A DNA stretch of 64,000 nt from NCBI GenBank assembly GCA_018362895.1, contig JAHALR010000010.1, positions 1 through 64,000 on the forward strand. Reading direction: 5' to 3'. This DNA is from Clostridium sp. Lineage in GTDB: Bacteria; Cyanobacteriota; Vampirovibrionia; Gastranaerophilales; Gastranaerophilaceae. A program made the position numbers and the translations under genes. The first letter of the stretch is position 1. The number at the start of each line of letters is the position of its first letter. The notes below the pieces were generated by a model that was given only the letters and a program-made list of their open reading frames with translations, did not search any database and was not told the DNA's origin. This document shows, piece by piece, positions 36,359 to 44,462 of this stretch.

Positions 36359-36460
36359 ACCCGAACAAGGTATTCTCGTCGGGTAATAGCTGGATCGTGT
36401 CTGGGTAATTAAATGTTATTTTTATGTTACCCGTTGAACTTTCTCAGTATATTACCCGAC
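36359..36460 (-). terminator. Nested, mutually exclusive inverted repeats between TPR gene and rplU
   Basis: Three pairings are visible. Outer: TATTACCCGAC (36450-36460) with GTCGGGTAATA (36378-36388), 11 perfect base pairs. Inner: GGGTAA (36403-36408) with TTACCC (36427-36432). Third: ACCCGA (36359-36364) with TCGGGT (36379-36384), which on the minus strand is followed by TTTCTTTTTAT and looks like a terminator. The outer and third stems compete for the same bases, as in attenuators. It may end the upstream TPR transcript, control read-through into rplU-rpmA, or be a small RNA. Confidence 0.5.
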
Positions 36461-36473
36461 TGTCTAATTTTCT

Positions 36474-37178
36474 CTATTGTGACATTAATTTTTCATATAA
36501 ATCCAGTGATTCCTGTGCTTTTTTAGGTTTTTTCATCATTTTATATGTATATGCTAAGTTATAATAAAATGATGGTTCTTCCGGATTGTATTTTATAGCT
36601 AAACCAAACTCATATTTGGCATTAAACCAGCTTTTCTTTTTTAAATAACAACAACCCTTGTTGTAATATGCATAAGAAAAATCTTTTTTTATTTTCAATG
36701 CTTTTTTATATTCATCCAGTGCCATGTTAATTTTTCCGTCTGAATAATAAATATTTCCGAGGTTGTAATGTGCTTTATAATTTTTTTCATCAGCAGATAT
36801 TGCTTTTTTTAAATAAAAAACAGAATCAACAATCTTGCCTTTATCCTGTGATATGTTTGCAAGAAAAAGCCAGTCATCAGAATTGCGTTCTGTTTCCGAG
36901 ATTTTTAGAAAAAGTTCCATACTTTCATTAAGCTGGTTAGAGTTGTATAAAAATTTTGCCTGTTCTCTATATTCATTTATTGTTGCTGTGGATAATTTGT
37001 TTGTAATATCTGTTGTTTTTGTATTTTCAGGCTCTTTTTCCTTTATTTTTTCTTTTATCAGGGCAGGCTTAGGCGCAGCTTCTTTAACTGTTGGTGGTTT
37101 TGTATTTTCTGTACTTTGTGCTGAACAAGGCATAGAAAATATAATGGTTATTAATGATAGTAGTATTATCTTTTTCAT
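36474..37178 (-). CDS. Exported TPR protein
   Basis: About 234 residues. A signal sequence (MKKIILLSLITIIFSMPCSAQ) opens it; the Cys in SMPCSA is not in an ideal lipobox, so signal peptidase I after SAQ is as likely as lipidation. A Lys/Glu/Pro linker follows, then four to five TPR units from about residue 75 (YREQAKFLYNSNQLNESME, YKAHYNLGNIYYSDGKINMA, SYAYYNKGCCYLKKKSW, SFYYNLAYTYKMMKKPKKAQ). A periplasmic scaffold is likely. ATG 37178 is chosen over an upstream in-frame start. Confidence 0.8.
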   Translation of the reverse strand: MKKIILLSLITIIFSMPCSAQSTENTKPPTVKEAAPKPALIKEKIKEKEPENTKTTDITNKLSTATINEYREQAKFLYNSNQLNESMELFLKISETERNSDDWLFLANISQDKGKIVDSVFYLKKAISADEKNYKAHYNLGNIYYSDGKINMALDEYKKALKIKKDFSYAYYNKGCCYLKKKSWFNAKYEFGLAIKYNPEEPSFYYNLAYTYKMMKKPKKAQESLDLYEKLMSQ

Positions 37179-37214
37179 AGCAAGATTATAAATCAACGTT
37201 GCATATTTAACAAA

Positions 37215-37880
37215 TTATCTGATTCCGTCTTTTAAGTTGATTTTGTCCGCACTTGCTAGAATTCTTATTTCTTCTTTTTCATTAAATTTAAAAATTTGTT
37301 TGTAATAATTTAAAGCATCATCTGCTTTCATTACAATATTACTCCAGGCATCTGCTATAATTGCTTTGCTTCCCCAGGTTGCAGGTGCATTCAATTTTGC
37401 ATCTGGTTTAAGATTGAAAACCAAAAATGTATGGTCCTTACTAGGAATTTTCTTTAATGTTTCCTGTGAATAAGTAGTAAACATAACAGCGTGTGCATTA
37501 ATATTGTGTTTTAAAAATTCGCTTTGAAAAATATAATTTATTTCACCACAATTTCCTGCCTTAAATTTTTGTATTGCTGTCTTTATTTTTTGAATCATGT
37601 CATCAAATGTTTTGTATGGGCTATTTGCTTTTATGAATTGTCTTGATTCTACTACTTGCTGCCGGTATATTTCAGAAAGTACGAATAATTCTTCTATGAT
37701 ATGTTGATATTTTTTATTGTTTTCATGCTGGTAAATCTTTGTTTTGATAAATGTATTTGATCTTGCATCTTTAACTGTATTTCTGCACTTTTTTAAAAGT
37801 TTTTCTGCAATTATTTTGTCTTGTTTAATACTGCCGAAAGAAGGTTTGTTATCTATATGTATTTTGTTATTAGAGAGCAT
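37215..37880 (-). CDS. Cys-His-Asp hydrolase-like protein (papain/transglutaminase-type motif)
   Basis: A 221-residue protein with KAGNCGEINYIF (candidate nucleophile Cys, about residue 114), KDHTFLVFNL (His, about 147) and AIIADAWSN (Asp, about 175). Cys in GNCGE, His in DH[TA]F and Asp in [VI]xDxW are spaced as in papain-like and transglutaminase-like hydrolases, including several bacterial effectors. There is no signal peptide; the N-terminus has DNKPSFGSIKQ, the Phe-Gly motif seen on other proteins here. The exact family was not recognised, and activity is inference. Confidence 0.65.
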   Translation of the reverse strand: MLSNNKIHIDNKPSFGSIKQDKIIAEKLLKKCRNTVKDARSNTFIKTKIYQHENNKKYQHIIEELFVLSEIYRQQVVESRQFIKANSPYKTFDDMIQKIKTAIQKFKAGNCGEINYIFQSEFLKHNINAHAVMFTTYSQETLKKIPSKDHTFLVFNLKPDAKLNAPATWGSKAIIADAWSNIVMKADDALNYYKQIFKFNEKEEIRILASADKINLKDGIR

Positions 37881-38028
37881 ATTGATGTAAAACTGATGAA
37901 ATTTTTCCTTTGCTTTTTGTTTGTTATTTGTTAATAAATATTACAAAATTATTTGATTTTAAATTTTTAATCATTAAATTGTTTTTATAAATATATAAGG
38001 TTTTAGTTTTAAACGAAGAAGAGTTATT

Positions 38029-38199
38029 ATGAAAAATGAAAACAGCAACATCTTAAGATATCTTTTAGATTCGGATTTGACCTTATTTGATTTAAAAATA
38101 AAGGCTTCTCAAATAAAGAATTATTATTCTGTGAAAAACAGTCTTAATACACTAATGGACTTTGTCGAAACAAGACGTTTACGTTTTACTAATCCATAA
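38029..38199 (+). CDS. 56-residue small protein, unknown
   Basis: A short open frame MKNENSNILRYLLDSD ending RLRFTNP. GAAGAAGAG lies a few bases before ATG 38029. Composition is basic and helical (LKIKASQIKNYY, SLNTLMDFVETRRLR). It overlaps the 3' end of hisH by 21 bases on the opposite strand. There is no recognisable domain. It could be a real small protein or chance. Confidence 0.4.
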   Translation: MKNENSNILRYLLDSDLTLFDLKIKASQIKNYYSVKNSLNTLMDFVETRRLRFTNP

Positions 38200-38775
38200 C
38201 TTGAAGAATTTCATTCCTGCTTCGGAGCTTTTTTCAGGGTGAAATTGAACAGCTGTAATATTTTCATTTTGTATTGATGAACAAAAATCTATTTGATAAT
38301 TTGTAGTGGAGGAAATTATTCTGTTATCTTTAGGCACTACATAGAAAGAATTTACAAAATAAAAAAAGTCTTCTTCTAAAAAATCATTATTATTAAGAGT
38401 TGTTTTTATTCTGTTCCAACCTATTTGTGGGACTTTGCCTTTTGTGAATTTTTTAACTTCTCCATTTAAAATGGATAATCCCTCAAATCCTGGGGCTTCT
38501 TCGCTTTGTTCAAAAAGAATTTGCAGTCCCAGACATATACCAAGGAAAGGTTTTCCTTCTGCTATTACAGATTTAATCGGTTCTATGAGATTTTTTTTAT
38601 CCAGATTTTCGATTGCTTGTTTGAAATGGCCCTGACCAGGAAAGATAATTCTTTTTGCATTTTTTATATCTTTAGCATTTGATGAGATTGAAAAATCTTC
38701 ACCAAGATAATTTAGCATATTGGCTATACTTTTTAAATTTCCTGCATCATAGTCTACAATTACTGTGTTGTTCAT
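38179..38775 (-). CDS. hisH: Imidazole glycerol phosphate synthase, glutaminase subunit
   Basis: Class I glutamine amidotransferase that supplies ammonia to HisF in histidine synthesis. 198 residues. DYDAGNLKSIANML at the N-terminus, nucleophile Cys in FLGICLGLQILFEQS, and the His-Glu pair in VQFHPEKSSEAG. HisH-like proteins also serve some surface-sugar pathways, but the motifs are those of histidine HisH. It is the last gene of a run with folE2 and an aminotransferase, and no hisF is adjacent. Confidence 0.92.
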   Translation of the reverse strand: MNNTVIVDYDAGNLKSIANMLNYLGEDFSISSNAKDIKNAKRIIFPGQGHFKQAIENLDKKNLIEPIKSVIAEGKPFLGICLGLQILFEQSEEAPGFEGLSILNGEVKKFTKGKVPQIGWNRIKTTLNNNDFLEEDFFYFVNSFYVVPKDNRIISSTTNYQIDFCSSIQNENITAVQFHPEKSSEAGMKFFKLWISKT

Positions 38776-38777
38776 AG

Positions 38778-40019
38778 TTAGAAGCTAAATCCATCCTCTT
38801 TCATTCTGTCAATTACTTCCTGGAGCTGTTCATCTGTTGCTACGGCAGATAGCCTGAAAAAGCCTTCTCCGTTTTCACCGAAACCATTTCCTGGAACAAC
38901 AACTATTCCTGATTTTTCAAGCAGGTCATCTGTAAATTCTTTTGATGTCTTATATTTTGACGGTATGGGCAGCCAGATATAGAAAGTTGCATTCGGAATA
39001 TCAGAATCCTGAATATTCCAGCCAAGTTCTTTAAATCCGTTAATAACAATAGACTGTTTTCTTTTAAAGTTTTTGTTTGCTTCTTTTATATATTCATCGC
39101 CCTCTTTCGAGTTAATAACCATTGAGGCTGCTTTTTGAAGTGCTTTAAAAAGACCTGTATCTATTGTTGATTTTAATTTTCCGAATGCTCCGACTGCATC
39201 AGCGTTTCCGCAAATCCAACCAAGCCTCCAGCCTGTCATTGAGTATGGTTTGGAAAAACTGAAAAATTCAACAGCTACGTCTTTAGCTCCTTCTATTTCC
39301 AAAATGCTATGCGGTTTGTGTTCTTCATCAAAATATAAATCGCAGTATGCAGCATCACTTATCAGCCATATTTGTTTTTGTTTGCAAAAATCAACAACAT
39401 GTTTCAAATATTCTTTTGTGCATGTTGCACCAAGCGGATTCGACGGGTAATTTATCATTAATGCTTTAACTTTCTTTTCATTAAAGCCTTTTTGTTTCAT
39501 TTCTTCCCATACTTTGTGCATATCCGGCATGTAATTGTTTTCTTTATTTAATGACACGGGGTAGCTTATTCCACCGTTGGTTTTTATCATTTGTGTGTAT
39601 GAAGCATATCCCGGATCAGGGACAAGAATAATGTCTTTATCTTTTTCAACTGTTGTTGGGTTTATAAGTGCTCTGATAAAATTTGCTATGCCTTCTTTTG
39701 AGCCAATCAATGAGAATATTTCTGTTGAAGGATTAAGTTCAACACCAAAGCGGTTCTTCATTCTTTTTGCAATAGCTTCAAGATAATATGTTTCTCCCTT
39801 TGGTGTCGAATATGTATGAATTTGAGGTTCTTGAAGTGCTTTTGCAAGTTCATCATAGACAAATTGAGGCGGCTTTGCCACAGGTGCTCCCATAGCAAGT
39901 GCAATCGGTTTTCTTCCTTTTGCTTCGAGTTCCGGTGCGAGTTTTGCTGCTTGTTGTTTTATTCGAAACATTATATATGTTTCAATGCTTTTTACATATT
40001 CATTAAACAGTTCTTTCAT
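38778..40019 (-). CDS. dapL: Class I/II aminotransferase, probable LL-diaminopimelate aminotransferase
   Basis: About 413 residues, fold-type I PLP enzyme. PLP-lysine in FFSFSKPYSMTGWRLGW, NYPSNPLGAT and DAAYCDLYFDEE bind the cofactor, and the C-terminal Arg is in GFFRLSAVATD. The N-terminal IALAMGAPVAKPP and HTYSTPKGETYYLEAIA fit the DapL2-type branch that makes LL-diaminopimelate from tetrahydrodipicolinate; an aspartate or alanine aminotransferase is the alternative. ATG 40019 is favoured over 40055, which would extend into folE2. Confidence 0.8.
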   Translation of the reverse strand: MKELFNEYVKSIETYIMFRIKQQAAKLAPELEAKGRKPIALAMGAPVAKPPQFVYDELAKALQEPQIHTYSTPKGETYYLEAIAKRMKNRFGVELNPSTEIFSLIGSKEGIANFIRALINPTTVEKDKDIILVPDPGYASYTQMIKTNGGISYPVSLNKENNYMPDMHKVWEEMKQKGFNEKKVKALMINYPSNPLGATCTKEYLKHVVDFCKQKQIWLISDAAYCDLYFDEEHKPHSILEIEGAKDVAVEFFSFSKPYSMTGWRLGWICGNADAVGAFGKLKSTIDTGLFKALQKAASMVINSKEGDEYIKEANKNFKRKQSIVINGFKELGWNIQDSDIPNATFYIWLPIPSKYKTSKEFTDDLLEKSGIVVVPGNGFGENGEGFFRLSAVATDEQLQEVIDRMKEDGFSF

Positions 40020-40020
40020 T

Positions 40021-40769
40021 TTATTTTTTTGACTCCAGTTGATATGCCCAGGCACTGTGATTGTGTATACTTTCCAGTGATTCTACATCGACTTCATAAT
40101 AGTTTATTCTTTTGTCATTTCTGAACATAAGAACAACGTCTCTTAGAACATCTTCAACAAATTTAGGGTTGTCATAAGCATGTTCTGTCACAAATTTTTC
40201 ATCTTCTCTTTTTAAGAGCGGGTATACTTCACATGAGGCTTTTTTTTCTATGTCTTCAATTAAATCTTCGAGCCATATATGTTCATTTTCATCATAGCTT
40301 ATTAAAACTTTGATAATTGCTCTTTGATTGTGTGCCGAATAGTCGGAAATTTCTTTTGAACAAGGACAGAGTGTTGTCACAGGAACTTTTGCACCCAGAA
40401 AAAATTTGTAGATACAGGGGCCTCTTTTTCAATAAAATATTTAAAAACGAATTTTACCTGTGCGCTGTTTGCGCCTAATTTTTGTTGTATGGCTTCAAGA
40501 CAACCTTTTATATCTACGCCAAGCAGTTCTTTTTCACGCCATTCATTCAATATTTCCATAAAACGTGACATATGTGTGCCTTTGAAGTTTGAATCCAAAG
40601 AAGCACAAATTTGAGCTGTTGCGTATACTACTTGATTGTCCTGACCTTTTCTTTGAATAATTAAAGGTACATCAACATTTTTTATCCCAACTTTTTGAAT
40701 GTCAATTCCTCTGTTATCCAGAAGATTTTGAACATCTCTGAGGGGTACGTCTTTTATGTGGCTTTTCAT
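40021..40769 (-). pseudogene. folE2: GTP cyclohydrolase FolE2, split by a one-base frameshift
   Basis: GTP cyclohydrolase IB makes dihydroneopterin triphosphate, the first step of folate synthesis. The N-terminal part (40769-40377) starts MKSHIKDVPLRDVQN and includes FKGTHMSRF; the C-terminal part (from 40380) has the zinc-binding Cys motif [13 protein letters not shown] and SAHNQRA. The first frame ends WVQKFL then stop. Adding one T to the minus-strand run of six T at about 40403-40408 would read [15 protein letters not shown] and join both halves into a normal protein of about 249 residues. The lesion is therefore a single-base deletion in a homopolymer, or a sequencing error at it. Nothing else in the gene is damaged. 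Confidence 0.88.
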
Positions 40770-40787
40770 ATCATTCCCTGTCCTGAT

Positions 40788-41120
40788 TTATTTCAGGTCT
40801 TCTAATTTCTCCGAGGATTTTTGCTCTAATGCAAGAAGAAGTTTTAAAGCAGCTATTCTTTGCATCTTTGGAGGAGCCAGACGAAGCATCTCAATTGCTT
40901 TCATCATTACAGGATCATTATCATACCAGCGGTTTCCTTTACCCTGATATTTTGTCAGCGTATCATATAAATGTTCTATGACGTCAGCCGCAACCTGTTC
41001 TTGAAGTTTTAGAATGTAGTCTGCTGCTTCAGCTTTTGTTTCATCTGTTTGGAGTCTTAATAGATCCAAGGCTTCTTTTAAAATCGGGTCTTTGTCATAC
41101 CAGCGTCTAGCTTCTGTCAT
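40788..41120 (-). CDS. RWYD-repeat small protein between hydF and folE2
   Basis: A 110-residue protein made of two similar halves. RRWYDKDPILKEALDLLRL (about residues 5-23) is repeated as NRWYDNDPVMMKAIEMLRL (about 67-85), each followed by a helical segment. It is predicted all-helical, with no signal peptide. It lies 18 bases before folE2 and 78 after hydF in the same direction, so probably is co-transcribed with folE2. I do not recognise the family; the paired tryptophan/tyrosine motif suggests a ligand- or protein-binding helical module. Confidence 0.7.
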   Translation of the reverse strand: MTEARRWYDKDPILKEALDLLRLQTDETKAEAADYILKLQEQVAADVIEHLYDTLTKYQGKGNRWYDNDPVMMKAIEMLRLAPPKMQRIAALKLLLALEQKSSEKLEDLK

Positions 41121-41198
41121 ATTAAATCCTCATTAATCGTTTTCTCAATTATATAAGTTTTATTCCCTTATGTCTAATATATTAACCGAAAAGTAAGT

Positions 41199-42401
41199 TT
41201 ATAGCCCGAAGGGCTTTACAGCTCTTTCTAAAATGCCGAGACAGTGGGCTATTGCAATTCCGTAATTTGTAATTGGAAGATTTGCTTCTTTACATTTCAT
41301 TATTCTTGAAAGTACTTCTCTTCTGTTTGTCATGCAAGCTCCACAGTGAATGAGTAGTGCATAGTCATCAAGATTGTCAGGGAAGTCATGTCCTGAGTGA
41401 TAAACAAATTCTAGTTCTTTTCCTGATTTCTTTTTCAACCATTTCGGAATTTTTACCCTTGCTATGTCATCTTCTATCTGGTGATGTGAGCAGCTTTCAC
41501 AGATTAAGATTTTATCTTTGTCTTTTAGATGTTCAATTTGTTTTGCACCGTTATAAAACTCTTTCAAATCACCTTTCATTCTGGCAAAAACGATTGAAAA
41601 AGATGTAAGGCTGATATCCTCTGGAACATCTTTCGAAACTTTTTCAAATGCCTGTGAATCTGTGATAACTATTTGGGGTTTACTTTTGAGTTCAGAGATT
41701 GATTCTTTCAATTCTGTTTCCTGAGTAACAAAGGCTTTGCATCTGTTATCCAGTAGATCTCTAAGAACTTGAACCTGAGGTAGTATAATTCGCCCTTTGG
41801 GGGCTTCTTTATCAACAGGTATGACAAGAATTACTGTATCACCTTGATTAACAATGTCTCCCAATATAGAAGGGGGTGTTATGAATTCATCGGGGCATAC
41901 ACTTACAAGTTGTGTTTTAAGGCTGTATATTACTTCTCTTCCTTTAATCAAGCTTGTTAAAAGAGGTTCTTCAATATATTTTTTTATTTCATCGAGTTTA
42001 TTTTCACAAATTCGGTTTTGGTCTTGCTTATTCACAATTGCAAGTACTGGTATGTTCCGTAATTCGAATTCTTTGTAAAGTCTGATTTCGTAGTCATCCC
42101 ATCCTTTTGAATCACAGATGATTATAGCAATATCTGTTCTGTCAAAAATTTTTTTTGTTTTTTCGATTCTTTGTCGCCCGAGTGCTCCTTCGTCATCAAC
42201 ACCTGCTGTATCAATAAAAACCACAGGTCCGAGCGGTAAAAATTCCATTGTCTTTTCAACAGGGTCAGTTGTTGTTCCTGCTACTTCAGAGACTATTGAA
42301 ATATCTTGATTTACAAGGCTATTTATTAATGATGATTTTCCTGCATTTCTTTTGCCAAAGATTCCTATATGCAGTCTATTTGCCTTGGGTGTTGTTATCA
42401 T
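41199..42401 (-). CDS. hydF: [FeFe]-hydrogenase H-cluster maturation GTPase HydF
   Basis: GTPase and scaffold that builds the 2Fe subcluster for [FeFe]-hydrogenase, together with HydE and HydG. 400 residues. The GTPase domain has GIFGKRNAGKSSLINSLV (P-loop), GTTTDPVEK, VFIDTAGVDDEG and VNKQD. The C-terminal 4Fe-4S site has CESCSHHQ and LIHCGACMTNRRE. GAGGAA supports ATG 42401, 26 bases inside the upstream gene. This shows the cell ferments with hydrogen production. HydE, HydG and the hydrogenase are not in the window. Confidence 0.96.
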   Translation of the reverse strand: MITTPKANRLHIGIFGKRNAGKSSLINSLVNQDISIVSEVAGTTTDPVEKTMEFLPLGPVVFIDTAGVDDEGALGRQRIEKTKKIFDRTDIAIIICDSKGWDDYEIRLYKEFELRNIPVLAIVNKQDQNRICENKLDEIKKYIEEPLLTSLIKGREVIYSLKTQLVSVCPDEFITPPSILGDIVNQGDTVILVIPVDKEAPKGRIILPQVQVLRDLLDNRCKAFVTQETELKESISELKSKPQIVITDSQAFEKVSKDVPEDISLTSFSIVFARMKGDLKEFYNGAKQIEHLKDKDKILICESCSHHQIEDDIARVKIPKWLKKKSGKELEFVYHSGHDFPDNLDDYALLIHCGACMTNRREVLSRIMKCKEANLPITNYGIAIAHCLGILERAVKPFGL

Positions 42402-43404
42402 TTCTTTCTTCCTCAATTTCAGCTTTTATTGATTCTATGCTTGTGTCTGTCATCATAAAATATATAATCGAGATTGCTGTTATTGTTACCATTATGGTTA
42501 TCTGGTGTATAAATGCAATTCCAAGAGCATTTGACTTTTCTATATGATAAATTCCAAGAGCCAGTATATAAGCATATTGATATGGACCTACAAATACAGA
42601 GGAAGAGGGTATTATTGTAGAAAGAGCAATAAAGCTTATTACGAATAAGGCAATTGAAAATCCGTAATTGTGACCGAATCCCATAATCAAAATATAAGTC
42701 AGAAGACATTCAATTCCCCAGGCAATGCAGCTTGATGCAAATGCCAGAGAAAAACATTTCAGATTGTTGAGCGATTGGAAGCCCTCCATAAACTTGTTTA
42801 ATAAAGATGCAAGTTTAAGAATCTGTGGTTCAAAATTCTTTAGCAGAGAAATATGTGTGAGCTTATCGAAAAACCAGTCGATTTTATTAAACTTAAAAAC
42901 AAAATAAAAAACAGCCAGACTTCCCAGAAAAAGTGCTGCTGCCAGATAAGTAATATTTAATACCCACTGGTGTTTGAAGTATGTTAATACGGCAAAAAAC
43001 AGTATAAGAAGAACTGATATTCCGTCAATAATCCTCTCAAGTATTATCGAGCCTAGAAGCTTCATTTTGCTTTCTTGAAGTTTTGCTCCTACATGATAGG
43101 CTCTCCATATATCACCGGCACGTGCAGGCAGATAGCTGTTTAGGGTGTTGCCAGTTGTGAAAGAAAAGAAAGCCTCTTTTACAGTAAGTTTGCTTGTGTC
43201 ACAAAGAAGAAATTTCCACCTGAATCCTCTGATATATAGCCCAAGCACATAAAGAGGGATAAACAAAAGCAATACTTTGTAGTTAAAGACTTTAAAAGTA
43301 TTTATGAGCTGATGTATGTCCAACTTCCAGAAAATCAGCAAAATAAAAATTACACTGATTATTAGTCCTAGTATTTTGTCTTTATGTTTTTTGAGTGATT
43401 TCAT
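42376..43404 (-). CDS. Flippase-like integral membrane protein (LPG synthase/UPF0104 TM family)
   Basis: A 342-residue polytopic protein with about eight hydrophobic helices (first IISVIFILLIFWKL, then LLLFIPLYVLGLYIRG). RGFRWKFLL, LNSYLPARAGDIWRAYHVG and ILERIIDGISVLLI match the DUF318/UPF0104 family related to the MprF flippase domain and AglD. These are thought to flip lipids or lipid-linked sugars. The gene overlaps hydF by 26 bases and follows the dehydrogenase gene by one base. Confidence 0.85.
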   Translation of the reverse strand: MKSLKKHKDKILGLIISVIFILLIFWKLDIHQLINTFKVFNYKVLLLFIPLYVLGLYIRGFRWKFLLCDTSKLTVKEAFFSFTTGNTLNSYLPARAGDIWRAYHVGAKLQESKMKLLGSIILERIIDGISVLLILFFAVLTYFKHQWVLNITYLAAALFLGSLAVFYFVFKFNKIDWFFDKLTHISLLKNFEPQILKLASLLNKFMEGFQSLNNLKCFSLAFASSCIAWGIECLLTYILIMGFGHNYGFSIALFVISFIALSTIIPSSSVFVGPYQYAYILALGIYHIEKSNALGIAFIHQITIMVTITAISIIYFMMTDTSIESIKAEIEEERNDNNTQGK

Positions 43405-43405
43405 T

Positions 43406-44362
43406 CTAATTAGCTTTCACGAGTACCTTTACAGATGATTTTTCTGTATTTCTTTCAAAGGCTTTGATTGAGTCATCTATGTTATAGACGTCTGAGATAA
43501 GCGGATTGACGTCTATTCTTTTGCTCTCTAACAGTCTCATTGCCGGAGCAAACTGTCCGCATCTTGAACCAATGACAGTAATTTCATCTATAACTATTGG
43601 TGCCAGATTGAATTCTTTTGAAGCTGCTATTGTGCTTTTTAAAATTAAGGTACCTCTTGGTTTCGTTAATGCGAGAGAAGTTTCAAACCCTGAAATAGAA
43701 CCTGTTGCTTCAACTACAAAGTCGTAAGATTTTTCTATTTTAAGCTCGTTGAGAAGCTGAGTTTTCACTCCCTGAGCTTTAGCAATATCCAGTTTTTCTT
43801 CGTGTTTTCCGACGAGAGTGATATCAAGACCCGCAGAATTTAAAGCAAGAGCTATTATCAATCCGAGTTTTCCATCACCCAGAACAATAACTTTTTTATA
43901 AGGTGGGATGTGAACCTGTTCAAGAATTTCAAGTGCTGCTGCCAAGGGTTCAACGAAAACAGCTTCGTTGTCTGTTACGTTATCTGGTATTTCCAAAAGA
44001 TTTTTCTCAGGAAGGCATACATATTCGGCAAAACAGCCTTCTCTTTGCCAGATTCCCAGTGTGGAACGATTGAAGCAATGTCTTTCAAGTCCCTGTGCAC
44101 ACCAGTCACACTCACCGCAGCCACAGTTTATTTCGCCTACAACTCTTTTTCCTATCAAATTTTTGTTAGCTGCTTTTTCAACTACTCCGGTAAACTCGTG
44201 CCCGAGAATACCTTTGTATCCCATATATCCTTTAGTTATTTCATAGTCAGTGTTGCAAATTCCTATTGTATCCACTTTTATCAGTGCTTCACCTTTTTTA
44301 GGTTCAGGCATGGGGTAGTTTTTATCAAGTTTCAATCCGTTATCAAAAATTACTGCTTTCAT
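43406..44362 (-). CDS. Zinc-dependent MDR alcohol/threonine dehydrogenase-like protein
   Basis: A 318-residue medium-chain dehydrogenase. Catalytic zinc ligands: Cys in GICNTDYE, His-Glu in GILGHEFTG. Structural zinc: the four-Cys lobe CGCGECDWCAQGLERHC. NAD-binding: KVIVLGDGKLGLIIALAL. Substrate specificity is not readable; threonine, sorbitol or other alcohols are candidates. GGAGAGG before ATG 44362 fixes the start, though the frame is open 16 codons upstream. Confidence 0.88.
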   Translation of the reverse strand: MKAVIFDNGLKLDKNYPMPEPKKGEALIKVDTIGICNTDYEITKGYMGYKGILGHEFTGVVEKAANKNLIGKRVVGEINCGCGECDWCAQGLERHCFNRSTLGIWQREGCFAEYVCLPEKNLLEIPDNVTDNEAVFVEPLAAALEILEQVHIPPYKKVIVLGDGKLGLIIALALNSAGLDITLVGKHEEKLDIAKAQGVKTQLLNELKIEKSYDFVVEATGSISGFETSLALTKPRGTLILKSTIAASKEFNLAPIVIDEITVIGSRCGQFAPAMRLLESKRIDVNPLISDVYNIDDSIKAFERNTEKSSVKVLVKAN

Positions 44363-44462
44363 TTTCCTCTCCATAATCTTAATTCCTAAGTTATTATAAT
44401 ATAGAATCAAAAAAACAGTATAAATGTTAGCAAATTTTTTTCTTGACTGGTTTTATCTATTT

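Noticed and set aside
38179..38775. HisH-like protein as a surface-sugar amidotransferase
   Set aside because: Motifs fit histidine HisH well and no aminosugar genes are adjacent; left as a minor possibility.
42419..42709. Open frame inside the flippase-like gene
   Set aside because: Out-of-frame shadow of a membrane protein with well-placed helices in the main frame.
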